64,000 nt of DNA from Flaccisagitta enflata (taxonomy: Eukaryota > Chaetognatha > Sagittoidea > Aphragmophora). A program made the position numbers and the translations under genes. Positions 1 through 9,937 of the stretch are shown piece by piece; position 1 is the first letter of the stretch; each line of letters starts with the position of its first letter. The stretch lies in contig OZ231126.1 of the NCBI GenBank assembly GCA_965153355.1, positions 110,794,001 through 110,858,000 on the forward strand. The letters are read 5' to 3'. The notes under the pieces are model-generated. The model searched no databases, had not been told where the DNA came from, and saw nothing but the letters and a program-made list of their open reading frames with translations.

Positions 1-867
1 CAAGTATTTCTCTTTATCAATCGAACCGAGTAGTCTGACATTCTCATCCTTGTCACTTATGTATATGTCTGAGTCTGGCTCTGGTGTCAAGATCGGGGGA
101 AACTGCTCACGCGACTTGGAAATGGCATCTACCAGCGTTTCAGCTACTTTCCCTTTCTTAACCTTTGATGGTTGTTGGTTCCCCGACATTTCTTTTTCCT
201 CAAGTTGGTCGTTTAACATCTTTTTAACCTCCTCTAGTTTCCACTCTCCATTTTTTAGTTTCCATTTCCCCGCTGGTGCAATTCCACACTCGTCACGGCC
301 AATGGGGTAATAATCCCCGGCCGCTTGTGCCATTCCATCATCTATGTCATCATCATATATGTCATCACTGAGCTCCCCGTTATCGCTGTCATCTTTGTCG
401 GTTTTCTTCATCTTTCTCTTTATATCCTTCTCATCTCCAATGGCGTTAACAACACGGCGGATCGAACTCTTAAGGGCATTTGCCCCATTACTAGCATTTT
501 TGTCGGAAAAAGAGACAGAACGACGCTCTCGACGGCGTCGTTGCTCGTTCAGCAACCTCGCCGCCTCTGCTTGGTTTGATGCTCCAAGCACGTCGTCCGT
601 GTAATCATCCGTATCCACCTCACAGTCCTCGTTGAAGACAAATCTTCTATGCTTCGTGCGTTCATTGTACTCGAGTTTGCGGACCATCTTTCTCTCATCT
701 ATGGCACCGTTCTCGTTGTCGTCATCGTCGTCTTCGTCGTCACCATATGTCGCTCTCATGCTATCTTCCGTCTCTCCTCCATCAACTTTGACATTGATAT
801 TATCGTCGTTGTTGTAGTTGTCGTCGTCGTCGTCATCGTCGTTGACATCGTCGGCCAACGCTTCCAT
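1..867 (-). CDS. Unrecognised acidic protein, partial (runs off window)
   Basis: On the minus strand one frame stays open from an ATG at 867 to base 1, so the 3' end lies outside the window. The product is at least 289 residues. It has an Asp-run near the N-terminus, a second acidic run, an Arg-rich patch, a Lys-rich patch and a mixed region with two Trp near residue 210. Acidic and basic blocks alternate, as in the charged insert of the MCP at 7195-7886. It follows the gene ending at 925 after only 57 nt and in the same frame, separated by a single TGA. It could be a separate protein or a read-through extension of that gene. I do not recognise a family. The plus-strand Val-rich frames here are only its antisense. 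Confidence 0.6.
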   Translation of the reverse strand, partial: MEALADDVNDDDDDDDNYNNDDNINVKVDGGETEDSMRATYGDDEDDDDDNENGAIDERKMVRKLEYNERTKHRRFVFNEDCEVDTDDYTDDVLGASNQAEAARLLNEQRRRRERRSVSFSDKNASNGANALKSSIRRVVNAIGDEKDIKRKMKKTDKDDSDNGELSDDIYDDDIDDGMAQAAGDYYPIGRDECGIAPAGKWKLKNGEWKLEEVKKMLNDQLEEKEMSGNQQPSKVKKGKVAETLVDAISKSREQFPPILTPEPDSDIYISDKDENVRLLGSIDKEKYL

Positions 868-924
868 GTCCAACAGGGATGCAACAGCCGTGCCTAACCG
901 CCGCGGAGCCTTTCCTTTTTGGCG

Positions 925-2145
<1,221 letters not shown>

Positions 2146-2160
2146 CTGTTTTCCCAATTT

Positions 2161-2608
2161 TCAGTCGCATATTTTACGCTCCATTTTACCGACAGAGGCG
2201 CCAGCGCAAATGGGTCGTGAGAAAGCCATTTCCTCCAACACTTCCGGTGCCAGCGATTCTTGTTCTTGTTCTTCTTCCTCTTTACGGGCGACTTTACCGG
2301 GTAAGCAACAACAACGACGACGTTGATGTCGCTTTTTAGGTTTGATTTTAAGCGAAACCAAGAGAGATGGAGACTTCTTCCGTGATTTCTTTTTCTTCTT
2401 GGTAAGCGATTTGCCCGATGGTGTTGGTGTTAAAATCAATGTCTGAAGACTCCAAATGAGAGGAGATACTAAAACGGTAATAGCCAGAATCAACGTTACC
2501 GCGTAAGAGTCCGATGACAATAGAGAAAACATCGGGTGAAAATATCACGATGATGATCGTAAGAATGACAATAGTTCCGATGATTACCAAAGTTGTTCTA
2601 TGTAACAT
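2161..2608 (-). CDS. Small basic membrane protein (two overlapping frames)
   Basis: Two overlapping minus-strand frames both encode a hydrophobic helix. The first runs from an ATG at 2608 to 2348, with an Ile/Val-rich membrane segment at residues 5-25. The second runs from 2532 to 2161, with a membrane-like segment followed by a Lys run, an Arg-rich stretch, a short Cys triplet and a Glu/Gln-rich tail. They may be joined by an intron (possible donor GTAACG near 2497, acceptor near 2404), or one may be a shadow of the other. A TATA box lies 125 bp upstream of the first ATG. The second frame stops 15 nt before the next gene's ATG. Function unknown; size and topology resemble small viral membrane proteins, which is inference only. 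Confidence 0.45.
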
Positions 2609-2732
2609 CAACTTTGTTTGCTGATATTGGTGATTATGAGAGAAAGAATTTCTCTTGAAGATTAAATCAGAAAGAGACAAGCAGGAAAGATGAGTCTTCC
2701 GTGACTGTGAAGAACCTCTGTCATCCCTTGGT

Positions 2733-2738
2733 TTATAA
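2733..2738 (-). promoter_or_regulatory. TATA box upstream of small membrane protein gene
   Basis: TATAAA on the minus strand in a GC-flanked context, about 125 bp before the ATG at 2608. Position and orientation fit a core promoter. Confidence 0.45.
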
Positions 2739-2880
2739 GGAGCAATGCACGCATTTTGGATGTGTGTGTGTGCGTAAATCCTGTCACGTGCGGGGTGAAG
2801 ATTCGGGGTGAAGATTCCAGAGGAGTGTGTGTGTATATGTGTGTGTAAATCTCATCACGTGAGAGAAGACAGGATCACGT

Positions 2881-2881
<1 letters not shown>

Positions 2882-2940
<59 letters not shown>

Positions 2941-3110
2941 CAAATGGAGTGAATCATCATGGATAAACACGTAGTGGAATGAGAGAGAGAGAGAGAGCGA
3001 GAGAAAGAAAAGGGGTGAAATGTCATTGATTGACAGTTAAGAGTGAGAGAAAGAGTGAAAGAGAGAAAAAGGGAGAGAGAAAGAGAGAGAGAAAGAGAAA
3101 ATGTAAGTGA
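2882..3110. repeat. (GA)n microsatellite and degenerate GA-rich tract
   Basis: A perfect GA run at about 2882-2938 is followed by GA-rich sequence to 3110. Plausible spacer between two genes; no supported coding frame. Confidence 0.85.
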
Positions 3111-3132
3111 AAAGGAAAAAGACAAGGAAAGA

Positions 3133-3240
3133 TTACATGAGCCAATCCCCATCATCATCTTGACCAACATCCATTGATGTCCACGGAATGTATTGTTGTT
3201 GTTGTTGTAGTAGTAGTTGTTGTTGTTGTTGTTGTTTTAG

Positions 3241-3327
<87 letters not shown>

Positions 3328-3640
3328 TTGTTTTTCTTCTTCATCTAACAAAATGTCTAAATCTATAATTTCTTCTTCTTCTTCTTCTTCTTCTTCTTTT
3401 TTCTCTCTTCTTTTTCTTTGATGCTAATGTTGGAGGTGGCGGTGGTGGTGGTGGTGGTGGTGGTGGTGGTGGTGGTGGTGGTGGTGGTGGTGGTGGTGGT
3501 GGTGGGAGAGGAAATGCGGGTGGAGGCGGTTTTATCAATATTGGGCCATTAGAGGTTTTCCACCGATTTTCAGCATCATTTATGATCAAAAGCCAAACAT
3601 CGGATATCTCTTTCTTTTTTTCTATGTACACATTCATAGC
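3133..3640 (-). CDS. Homopolymer-rich protein (Pro, Glu/Arg, Gln tracts)
   Basis: From an ATG near 3637 the minus strand gives about 35 ordinary residues including a Trp-Leu-Leu-Ile-Ile-Asn stretch, then about 30 prolines, then a Lys/Arg run that ends the frame at 3341. A second frame, open through an acidic linker, continues into about 50 glutamines and ends at 3133 with a non-repetitive acidic tail (WTSMDVGQDDDGDWLM). The unique sequence at both ends makes a real gene likely. The two frames differ by one step within the GAA/CCA repeats, so repeat-length change or a small intron (possible acceptor after the Pro tract) must join them. Function unknown. Confidence 0.5.
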
Positions 3641-3690
3641 CGCCAGACTACCCTGAACAATTCCGTTTTTCTTTTTTTCCTTATTTCAAT

Positions 3691-3947
3691 TTATATCGAT
3701 TCCGTCAACTTTTCCAATTCTTTGAGAGCCTCGGACACTACAACTACATCGTTGTGAAAGATGTTCAGAGTCGCTCCCTGTAGTAGTCTAGTGTGGAAGG
3801 CATAGCAAGACCGGAACGTTGAGCCAGGGAGAAGGCCCGGCTCGCCGATGTCCTTAAGTTGTTCAGCGCCGCAGCCGAAGGGTCTCCGGTTCCGTAACGA
3901 CCTGCCAGAAACGCGGGCGTTGACATCGCTTGAGCGACGGGATTCAT
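3691..3947 (-). CDS. Small protein with a probable frameshift
   Basis: From the ATG at 3947 a 60-residue Ala/Ser-rich frame ends at 3765. In another frame a helical, protein-like tail rich in Val, Leu and Glu continues to TAA at 3691. The two segments abut at about 3770-3785 (minus sequence AGGGAGCGACTC), so a one-base indel is the simplest explanation. Upstream, the same frame as the ATG is open back to a TGA at 4044 that ends an Arg-rich frame. It sits in the compact minus-strand block after the basic protein. No family recognised. Confidence 0.4.
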
Positions 3948-4008
3948 TTGGTTGGATCCTAGCCCTATTGACCTGAGGTGTCTGCCGCTGCTGACGCCGC
4001 GTTGGCTT

Positions 4009-4520
4009 CTATTGGTTTGTTTGCCTCCCTTTTGAGTTCGAGATCACGTTCCGCCTCGTCGTCTTCGAAGACTTTTCCCTTTTCCGCCCTGTCGACGACC
4101 CTGTGCTCGACGTCGTTGTCTTCCACCGGCAAGCAACGGGGGCGCTTTTAGACTTTTTGACCTTCGCCGCCGTTGGCGCCCTCTTCCCCCCATTACTGCG
4201 CTCGCGTCCATTCGCGATCGCGATCTGCTCCGACTGCCCATGCGACTGCGCCCGCGCCCGCGTCTGCGACTGCGTCGTCGACAACCGCCAAACATTGTCG
4301 CCATTGAAGTTGTGCTCAATCCACGGCGACGTTGGCCCCGTCGGCCCTGGCGTCTGCCTCCTCCCATTGTATTCCTGGAGCCACCTGCTGTTGACCTGAT
4401 AAGGGTCTGCCATGAAGATGCCGTCTGTTTCTTTCAACAACCCGCCCGCCCTCCTTTCTTACTTTTCCCCGCGCCTTTCCTTCGTTTTTTTCGCAAAGCA
4501 CTTAACCGTTTCTTAGCCAT
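4009..4520 (-). CDS. Basic, core-type protein of the Polinton-like block
   Basis: A Lys/Arg-rich start (MAKKRLSALRKKRRK) begins at 4520 and is open to about 4465, where a GTAAGA donor-like site appears. A main frame from about 4410 to 4009 holds a short non-basic section (VNSRWLQEYNG) and then a Lys/Arg/Ser/Thr-rich tail. The two can be joined by a 56-nt intron with matching phase, but this is short. A second frame at 4367-4044 is far richer in Arg, so either frame could be the protein. The family role, if real, would be packaging DNA in the virion. It starts 50 nt after the protease stop. Confidence 0.45.
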
Positions 4521-4570
4521 AAAGTTTAAAAACAAATTAGAGGCCGATTGAGGCATGAAGCCCCTTCCAT

Positions 4571-5244
4571 TTATTCTTCGTGTCGATCAAGGAGGAACGA
4601 GACATCAAAAATGTACTTCATCGCTCCGTTCCAGCGGAAGAGTTGTTGTGCGAGGATGGCGACGCGCAAGTCATTTATATACAACTTCCATAATGGGGTA
4701 ATTATTGGGAAGAAATTTTCCAAGATTTCTTTTCCATCGTATCCGCGAGACAAAAACCAGATTGCACAGGTGGCATGTAACCCACATGAAGTTCCCTTTT
4801 AAAGGAAAAGAGGGGTGAATGCTCTCAAACTGACACAATAAGACGTTACACCCGGCGATACACCCCTTTTAAATGGATACTTACCCAGTGGACCTGAAGC
4901 CGACGCCTGTAACTAAATATTTGGCCGTATTTTCGCATAACACTGTGGACATGAGCCAGGTGATTTGGAGATGATCCATAGGAGCAGAGGTAATCACTAC
5001 CATAAGATTCGTCCCCATCATCGACTTTCTCCCGTCGTCGAAGCACTGTCCAGTGAGATCCAACTTTATCCGTAGATTTCAACTCGTTTAACAAATATAT
5101 CTTACCAGGGACTAAATCATTCGGCAAATTATCGCTCGACCATAAACCGGCGTACAAAGGGGCAATTAAATTAAACTTATCGCGTCGTAAGATTAGTTCT
5201 TCTATCAATTTCCCATCCATTGTAACTTTCGTTGTCGTTGTCAT
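4571..5244 (-). CDS. Adenovirus/Polinton-type cysteine protease (C5/Ulp1-like)
   Basis: Two exons: 5244-4885 and 4795-4571, joined in phase 0 across a GTAAGT donor and a pyrimidine-rich AG acceptor, giving 194 residues (family usually near 200). The catalytic His is in GSHWTVL (H64), the oxyanion Gln is in RRLQ (Q116) and the nucleophile is in TSCGL at the start of exon 2 (about C124). In this family the block after His normally carries the acidic triad residue (Asp or Glu before a Ser/Pro-Tyr/Phe-Gly). Here the block reads LCSYG, so that acid is replaced by Cys, with Asp84 three residues earlier. In adenoviruses and Polintons this enzyme processes capsid and core proteins. It lies 43 nt after the MCP stop. 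Confidence 0.8.
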
Positions 5245-5287
5245 CGAGGTTGTCGCCTTCGACACCCCGATACGGGTGAAATCGAAT

Positions 5288-5362
5288 TTACCCGAGCCCG
5301 AAATTTCTGATGACTTGTCGCTGTCAAAGAAAAAGAAGATATCAAATTTACATATACAAAAC

Positions 5363-5398
<36 letters not shown>

Positions 5399-8221
5399 CA
5401 TACATGGTTAACAAACCTGGGAATCCGAAAAAAGAGTAACGACACTACGTTGTAAAACATATAAACGTATCGCTTCCGTCGTGTTTGCCTCCCATGTCAC
5501 GTTCAAGCGGGCTTGGTTAAGCCTTTTCTGGGGAACTGTGTCGCTACATGGGTTCTTGGGGGCACCGAAGGAGACTTTAAAGAAGCTGAACCCTGTTTTG
5601 AACCTGTATAAATAAATAAATAGAAAACTTTTATTTTCCATTCGACAGTTACAATAACGAAAGGATATAAGCATTCAGCTTATATCAATACTTTCCTGAT
5701 TTTGTCAATCCAAGATCCAAAATCTTCGAGCATGAGGAGCAGGAGGAGAAAAGGAAGAAAAAATTGCAATTATAATTTTTACTCAGCAAACTACTCATTA
5801 TATATGCGCATTTTTTGGTAACTCTTTGATCGTACCCGTGTACTGCGGCATGTCGCTGTAGAGATTGGCAAACACTCGATTGAATTTTGATTTAGACGAC
5901 CAATCAGCATCGAGCTTTAGACAAGGGAAACGAAGGTTATCCAGATCAAACCTATTGAGAGCATGTGGTCGAAATCAAGCAAACGTTTAGCTTTGGGGAG
6001 GAGCTTTAAAGCAAACACACCAAGTCAACAATAATGCCTGACGCAACGTCAATAACCAGATGTTGTCCACCCCCATGGGGGTGAAGTTAAAGACAGACGT
6101 CACCAAGGATGAGATTGCGGCGGTAGTTGTAGTCATGGCGATGACGCAGATTTCAGGGAGAAATTCACTGCTAAAGCAGTCCTCTTTTCGCCAATGGGTC
6201 AAATTCTTCGGGATGATGAATTCACGAGCGCTAGTGTGATAATAAGTGTAGCAGACTGGACTTTGCTGGAGACGACGTTCCATAGTGAGTAATAAGTCGC
6301 TATGAACATGTACCTGTACAGGATGAAAAAACTATAAGGTAGCATGGCTAGTCTTTCGCTATGGCAAGGACAGGCTTACGCTTGAATACCTTACATACCC
6401 GAGGTACGATTAGTTTCACATTGGAGATTTCAAACTTGAAGTTTGCCGAGGGTACCGCACTTCTCATACGAGCCGTTGGCGCGGCCAGATCGTACTCCAG
6501 CGACAGACTAATCATAGGAATCCGACAAAACAGAAACACATCCATAAAAAAACCAATTAATCTTTTTTTTCATTTAACGAGAGAGCAAAAATTTCATAAA
6601 CTCACTAGATATTTATTTTGCTGTAGAAAACCATGGAAGGGCGGGGCGCGTAGATAATACAGCGCAGATTCTGCGCTATTTTCTCCTCTTTTTGACAATC
6701 CACTAGGAGTTTGAATACTAACATTCGACATGTCTTTCTCATCATACCTTAAAATCAGGGGTGAAAAGAGGGACAATGAAAAAAATTTCATTGAGATTTA
6801 CCCGATGTGGGTGAAATTTGTCAGTATGAATATATGGGTCAAATTTGTCAGTATGAATAAACATTACCATCCCCAAAGTTCGAGCAACGATTTCCGCGCC
6901 TCCCTGCAAAGAAAAGAGTAAAATCACATGTAGTAGCAATCAATGAATGTGTTTTTCAGGAATCAGTAACAGACAGGAACCCCGCCCTTAAAGGCCGCAA
7001 GCGTACCTTTGGTACCACATCGTTAAAAAGGCCACGGAATAGATAGGGTACATCCCATTGCAGTTTGAGATGCTCTCATTGTTGAGCTTTATATTGACAT
7101 TCTTGAAAACGCAGAATCCTGAAAAAATATATCGATACCAATGTTAAAACCAGCATCAATTCGTTCGCACTCAGCCCTGCGTTTGTTTATTTACCTGGTA
7201 ATTGGTCAAACTGGACTCCGAGAAACGCATTGGCACCCACACTAGATGGCCTGTGTGGGATGAGGAGATCTGGCGTCATGAGCGCCCGGGAGGAGCGAGG
7301 GTCGATTTGTCGCCTTTTCTTTCTTGGTCGTCGTACGTTATTGTCTTCGTCATCTTCGTCATTCTCGCTAGTCATGTCGCTTAAGTCCTCTTCCTTGTTG
7401 CCATCATCCTCGTCATCGTCTCTCCTTCGTTTACGCTGAGTTCCAGCTCTTCCATCAGCCGGGAACACCGTTGCGCGGGGATCGATTCGTACCTTTTTCT
7501 TCGATTGTTGCGCGTCGTCGCTGTCCTTGTCTTCATCGACGCTGCTCGTTTTGCTGCTCGTTTTGCTCTTGTCATCGTCGTCGTCTCTCCCTTGTTTGCG
7601 TTTAATCGCGCCCCCTCGCTGCGTGATCGTTGACACTGCGGGAAGGGACGAAGATGACGGATATCCGGGTGCCAAAACCGACGGTCTTGTCCCGCACGTG
7701 TATGGATTATTCAGACGATTTAGTCTCTCTCGCTCTCGAAAGTAATTGCTTGATGAACAAACGCCGGTACTGGTCAAGGTCGATGGACGCGAACCCGATC
7801 TGCGACCAGTCGTGTGTGTGAGAGTGTAGGCGGGGGTTGACAATGCTGTAGTTGTAAAGTTAACGGCTGGAATGTCCGCTCCTGTGCTGGAATATCAGAT
7901 ATTAAAGACTTAATTGTATAATTCAACTAACAGCACAAGATATAAATAGTATAAAATATCTCCAATTATCAATGGATAAGTGTACCTGGTCACAATTTTT
8001 AAAGAAAATTCGAGACAAATTTCTCTAAGATCCACAAGCGTGTTTTGAGGCTCGACTTGAATGGTAAAGCTGGTAATCGGCAGCGATGGATAAAACGGCA
8101 CAGGGGAAATATGATCGATACTGAAATCACGTTTCGGTACGCTCCCCAAATCAAAATGCTCCGAGATGCATGTTTCGCTAGAGTCGACGTAGACCGTCGC
8201 GGGATCGTGTATTCCGCTCAT
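5288..8221 (-). CDS. Polinton-type major capsid protein, ten exons
   Basis: Ten exons: 8221-7986, 7886-7195, 7118-7007, 6903-6868, 6747-6606, 6494-6399, 6313-6021, 5951-5836, 5592-5417 and 5320-5288. They total 1,932 nt (643 residues), with GT-AG ends and matching phase at every junction. Exon 1 has the family N-terminal pattern (FDLGSVP, then a hydrophobic block ending at the first strand). Exons 3, 5, 7, 8 and 9 follow the order of conserved blocks of the animal 'F54H12.2-like' Polinton capsid family: FKNVNIKLNN, PPFHGFLQQ, REFIIP, then the C-terminal strands. Exon 2 inserts about 190 residues of alternating acidic and Lys/Arg blocks. The start of exon 6 is the weakest junction: homology suggests about nine more residues upstream. 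Expected role: double-jelly-roll shell protein. Confidence 0.8.
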
Positions 8222-8232
8222 TTTGATTGACT

Positions 8233-8481
8233 TCACACGCGTACACGCATGCGCACGCGAGACTTTCTCGCGTAGTCACAAATTGATTTTATACGCAAAG
8301 ATTTGGTCCCACGCGCACGTCCCTTTGTCGTAGACTTCTTGCGTTTAACAGCCCCTCCTCCCTTTCCTCCACGCTTAACTTTCCTCCCTCCACTTTTACT
8401 TTTTATCGAGCGTTTTTGGGCCCCTTGTCGAACCCCACGCTGCGCCCCCAGTTGGGCCCTTCCTTTTCCTCCGTGTCGCAT
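8233..8481 (-). CDS. Lys/Arg/Gly-rich core-type protein
   Basis: An 82-residue minus-strand frame from the ATG at 8481 with about 40 percent Lys+Arg and many Gly, including KRGGKGGG and an Arg-Val-Arg C-terminus. It ends 11 nt before the MCP start. Such proteins condense DNA in adenovirus-like particles. No catalytic features. Low complexity alone could mimic this, but its position between pVI-like and MCP genes supports it. Confidence 0.6.
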   Translation of the reverse strand: MRHGGKGRAQLGAQRGVRQGAQKRSIKSKSGGRKVKRGGKGGGAVKRKKSTTKGRARGTKSLRIKSICDYARKSRVRMRVRV

Positions 8482-8511
8482 TACGCGTCGAGCACCTCAG
8501 CGCACGACGCG

Positions 8512-8792
8512 TCAAACCCCACCCCACATTCGTTTACGAGCCCCTCGCTTGCCACCCACTCGCTTACGAGACACGCTCGTCGACCCAGACTTCTTATGTC
8601 GCCGTCGCCCACGTTGAGATTTTGTTAACGCGGATAAACGTATTTTGTTTTCCGGGTTGAGGTTTTCAACGATGTTGTTGGGTAGCGTGTTAGATTTTCC
8701 TCCTCTTCTTCTTCCTCCACCTTTTCCTCCTCGTTGCCCGCGACCTCCAACGACGTTTTTTAACGTGTCAGCGCCCGTTTTAGTGTTTTTTT
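8512..8792 (-). CDS. Basic reading frame overlapping pVI-like gene, no ATG of its own
   Basis: A frame in the -1 position relative to the pVI-like gene is open from just upstream of an A7 run (T7 at 8786-8792 on plus) to TGA at 8512. It encodes about 90 residues with GGRGQRGGKGGGRRGGK near its start and a Lys/Arg-rich tail, but has no ATG before residue 85 or so. It can be expressed only by -1 slippage at A7, by splicing, by non-AUG initiation, or if the A7 length is a mutation or assembly error. Its composition matches the basic C-terminus usual in pVI/core proteins of related elements. Confidence 0.5.
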
Positions 8793-9050
8793 ACCGACGT
8801 CCCTCACGGATTCTCCTTGCGCCAGACTGCTAAGCGCATTGGCGCCAACGTTAAGGGCTTTTTGGCCAAATGACCGTATCCCTTTATTTATATACTTGCT
8901 CGTCAATCCGTCTGCGGCTTTTTCTAGGATCAGGTGGAAAAAACGTCCAATGGAGGCTAGGAATCCATCACCTCTTCCCCCCGCCCTACCTCCTCTGCGT
9001 CTTCTCTCAGTATCGAACAAAGAAAACGTGCGAATAGAAGGTCGCTCCAT
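8760..9050 (-). CDS. pVI-like amphipathic minor virion protein
   Basis: The 96-residue frame starts at an ATG whose A is the last base of the penton TGA (TGATG overlap). It has a Gly/Arg-rich N-terminal part and then an amphipathic/hydrophobic helix (GFLASIGRFFHLIL). Next come a region resembling the family motif of Gly-x-x-Ala-x-x-x-Gly steps (FGQKALNVGANALSSLAQGE) and a basic end. In adenoviruses protein VI lies under the capsid and disrupts membranes during entry; the same small protein follows penton in many Polintons. The A7 run near its end may switch ribosomes to the basic frame at 8512-8792. Confidence 0.65.
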   Translation of the reverse strand: MERPSIRTFSLFDTERRRRGGRAGGRGDGFLASIGRFFHLILEKAADGLTSKYINKGIRSFGQKALNVGANALSSLAQGESVRDVGKKTLKRALTR

Positions 9051-9937
9051 CACGAGGGCACTTGAATGTGAAGCATGATGCGGGTGTAAGCGCTTAACAA
9101 AGTAATTGGTCTATTGTACAAGTCACGGATGTATTGAATTTCCTGAGACTTCAATGTGATGTATTGTGGCGATCCTCCGTAATTGCGCGTTACTCTCAGT
9201 GTTCCGGGTGTGTAGGGAAAAGACACGAAACGTAACAATCCAGCTTGACCGGAGGCGATTTTTTGAGGCACACCCAAATTTGAGAGAACCATGAACGTGT
9301 CGTTGGGCGTTAACTCTGGTGGGTACTTGAAGTAGTCCCGCGTCGTCATAGTCGAGGGCCAAATCACTTGGCAATCCTTGTGGAAGAATCTTGTCTCCCT
9401 TTTATAATCGTACTTGAGCTTCTTGGTCTTATCCTTGGAGATCCCGATGATGAGATACTGCCGACGGGTAGAGTGAGTTGTTTGAACGCCGAGAAGGTCC
9501 AACATTCCGCCATGGATTTTCATGTTGATTCCACAGTCGGGTTCAAAAGAGACCCAAATTCGAACCAACACTGGATCGTACATAAATAACTTCTTTATGC
9601 GTCGCGGCATTTCCTTTTTAATCCCATCGTTTAAAAACTTGACCAGGGTATTTCCGGAAACTAATTCTTTTTTTCCAAGTACCACTTTAATGATTTTTCC
9701 ATGTGTACCATCTTCATTCTCATAATACCAGTCTAAAATTTCCAAATACGCAGTATCATCGTCATTCATATGTACGGCCTTGTAGGAAATTTCTGTGAGA
9801 CAGACGGACAAACCCTGGGGCGTGTATAAAGGTTCATTGAGTACGTTGGTGAAGTCACTTGGGGAATTGGGGAATCCATTTAGCGAGTTAGACAGCAGGT
9901 TGATGTAGCAACCCTGAGGTGTCAACTGAACCGGCAT
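9050..9937 (-). CDS. Polinton-type minor capsid (penton) protein
   Basis: A 295-residue single-exon frame from the ATG at 9937. The N-terminal block (LSNSLNGFPNSPSDFTNVL, then a conserved Leu-Thr-Glu-Ile-Ser-Tyr) is the hallmark of the Polinton penton family. A strand-rich C-terminal block follows, with a hydrophobic end (IMLHIQV). It aligns by eye with the second penton gene at 32607-33302, especially in a block with VRIWVSF and near the C-terminus. Expected role: vertex protein of the icosahedral particle. Its first 50 nt overlap the end of the integrase frame, and its stop overlaps the pVI-like start. Confidence 0.8.
   Translation of the reverse strand: MPVQLTPQGCYINLLSNSLNGFPNSPSDFTNVLNEPLYTPQGLSVCLTEISYKAVHMNDDDTAYLEILDWYYENEDGTHGKIIKVVLGKKELVSGNTLVKFLNDGIKKEMPRRIKKLFMYDPVLVRIWVSFEPDCGINMKIHGGMLDLLGVQTTHSTRRQYLIIGISKDKTKKLKYDYKRETRFFHKDCQVIWPSTMTTRDYFKYPPELTPNDTFMVLSNLGVPQKIASGQAGLLRFVSFPYTPGTLRVTRNYGGSPQYITLKSQEIQYIRDLYNRPITLLSAYTRIMLHIQVPS

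Noticed and set aside
8760-9050. Arg-Gly-Asp triplet in the pVI-like protein as an integrin-binding site
   Set aside because: It lies in a low-complexity Gly/Arg stretch of an internal virion protein; chance is likely.
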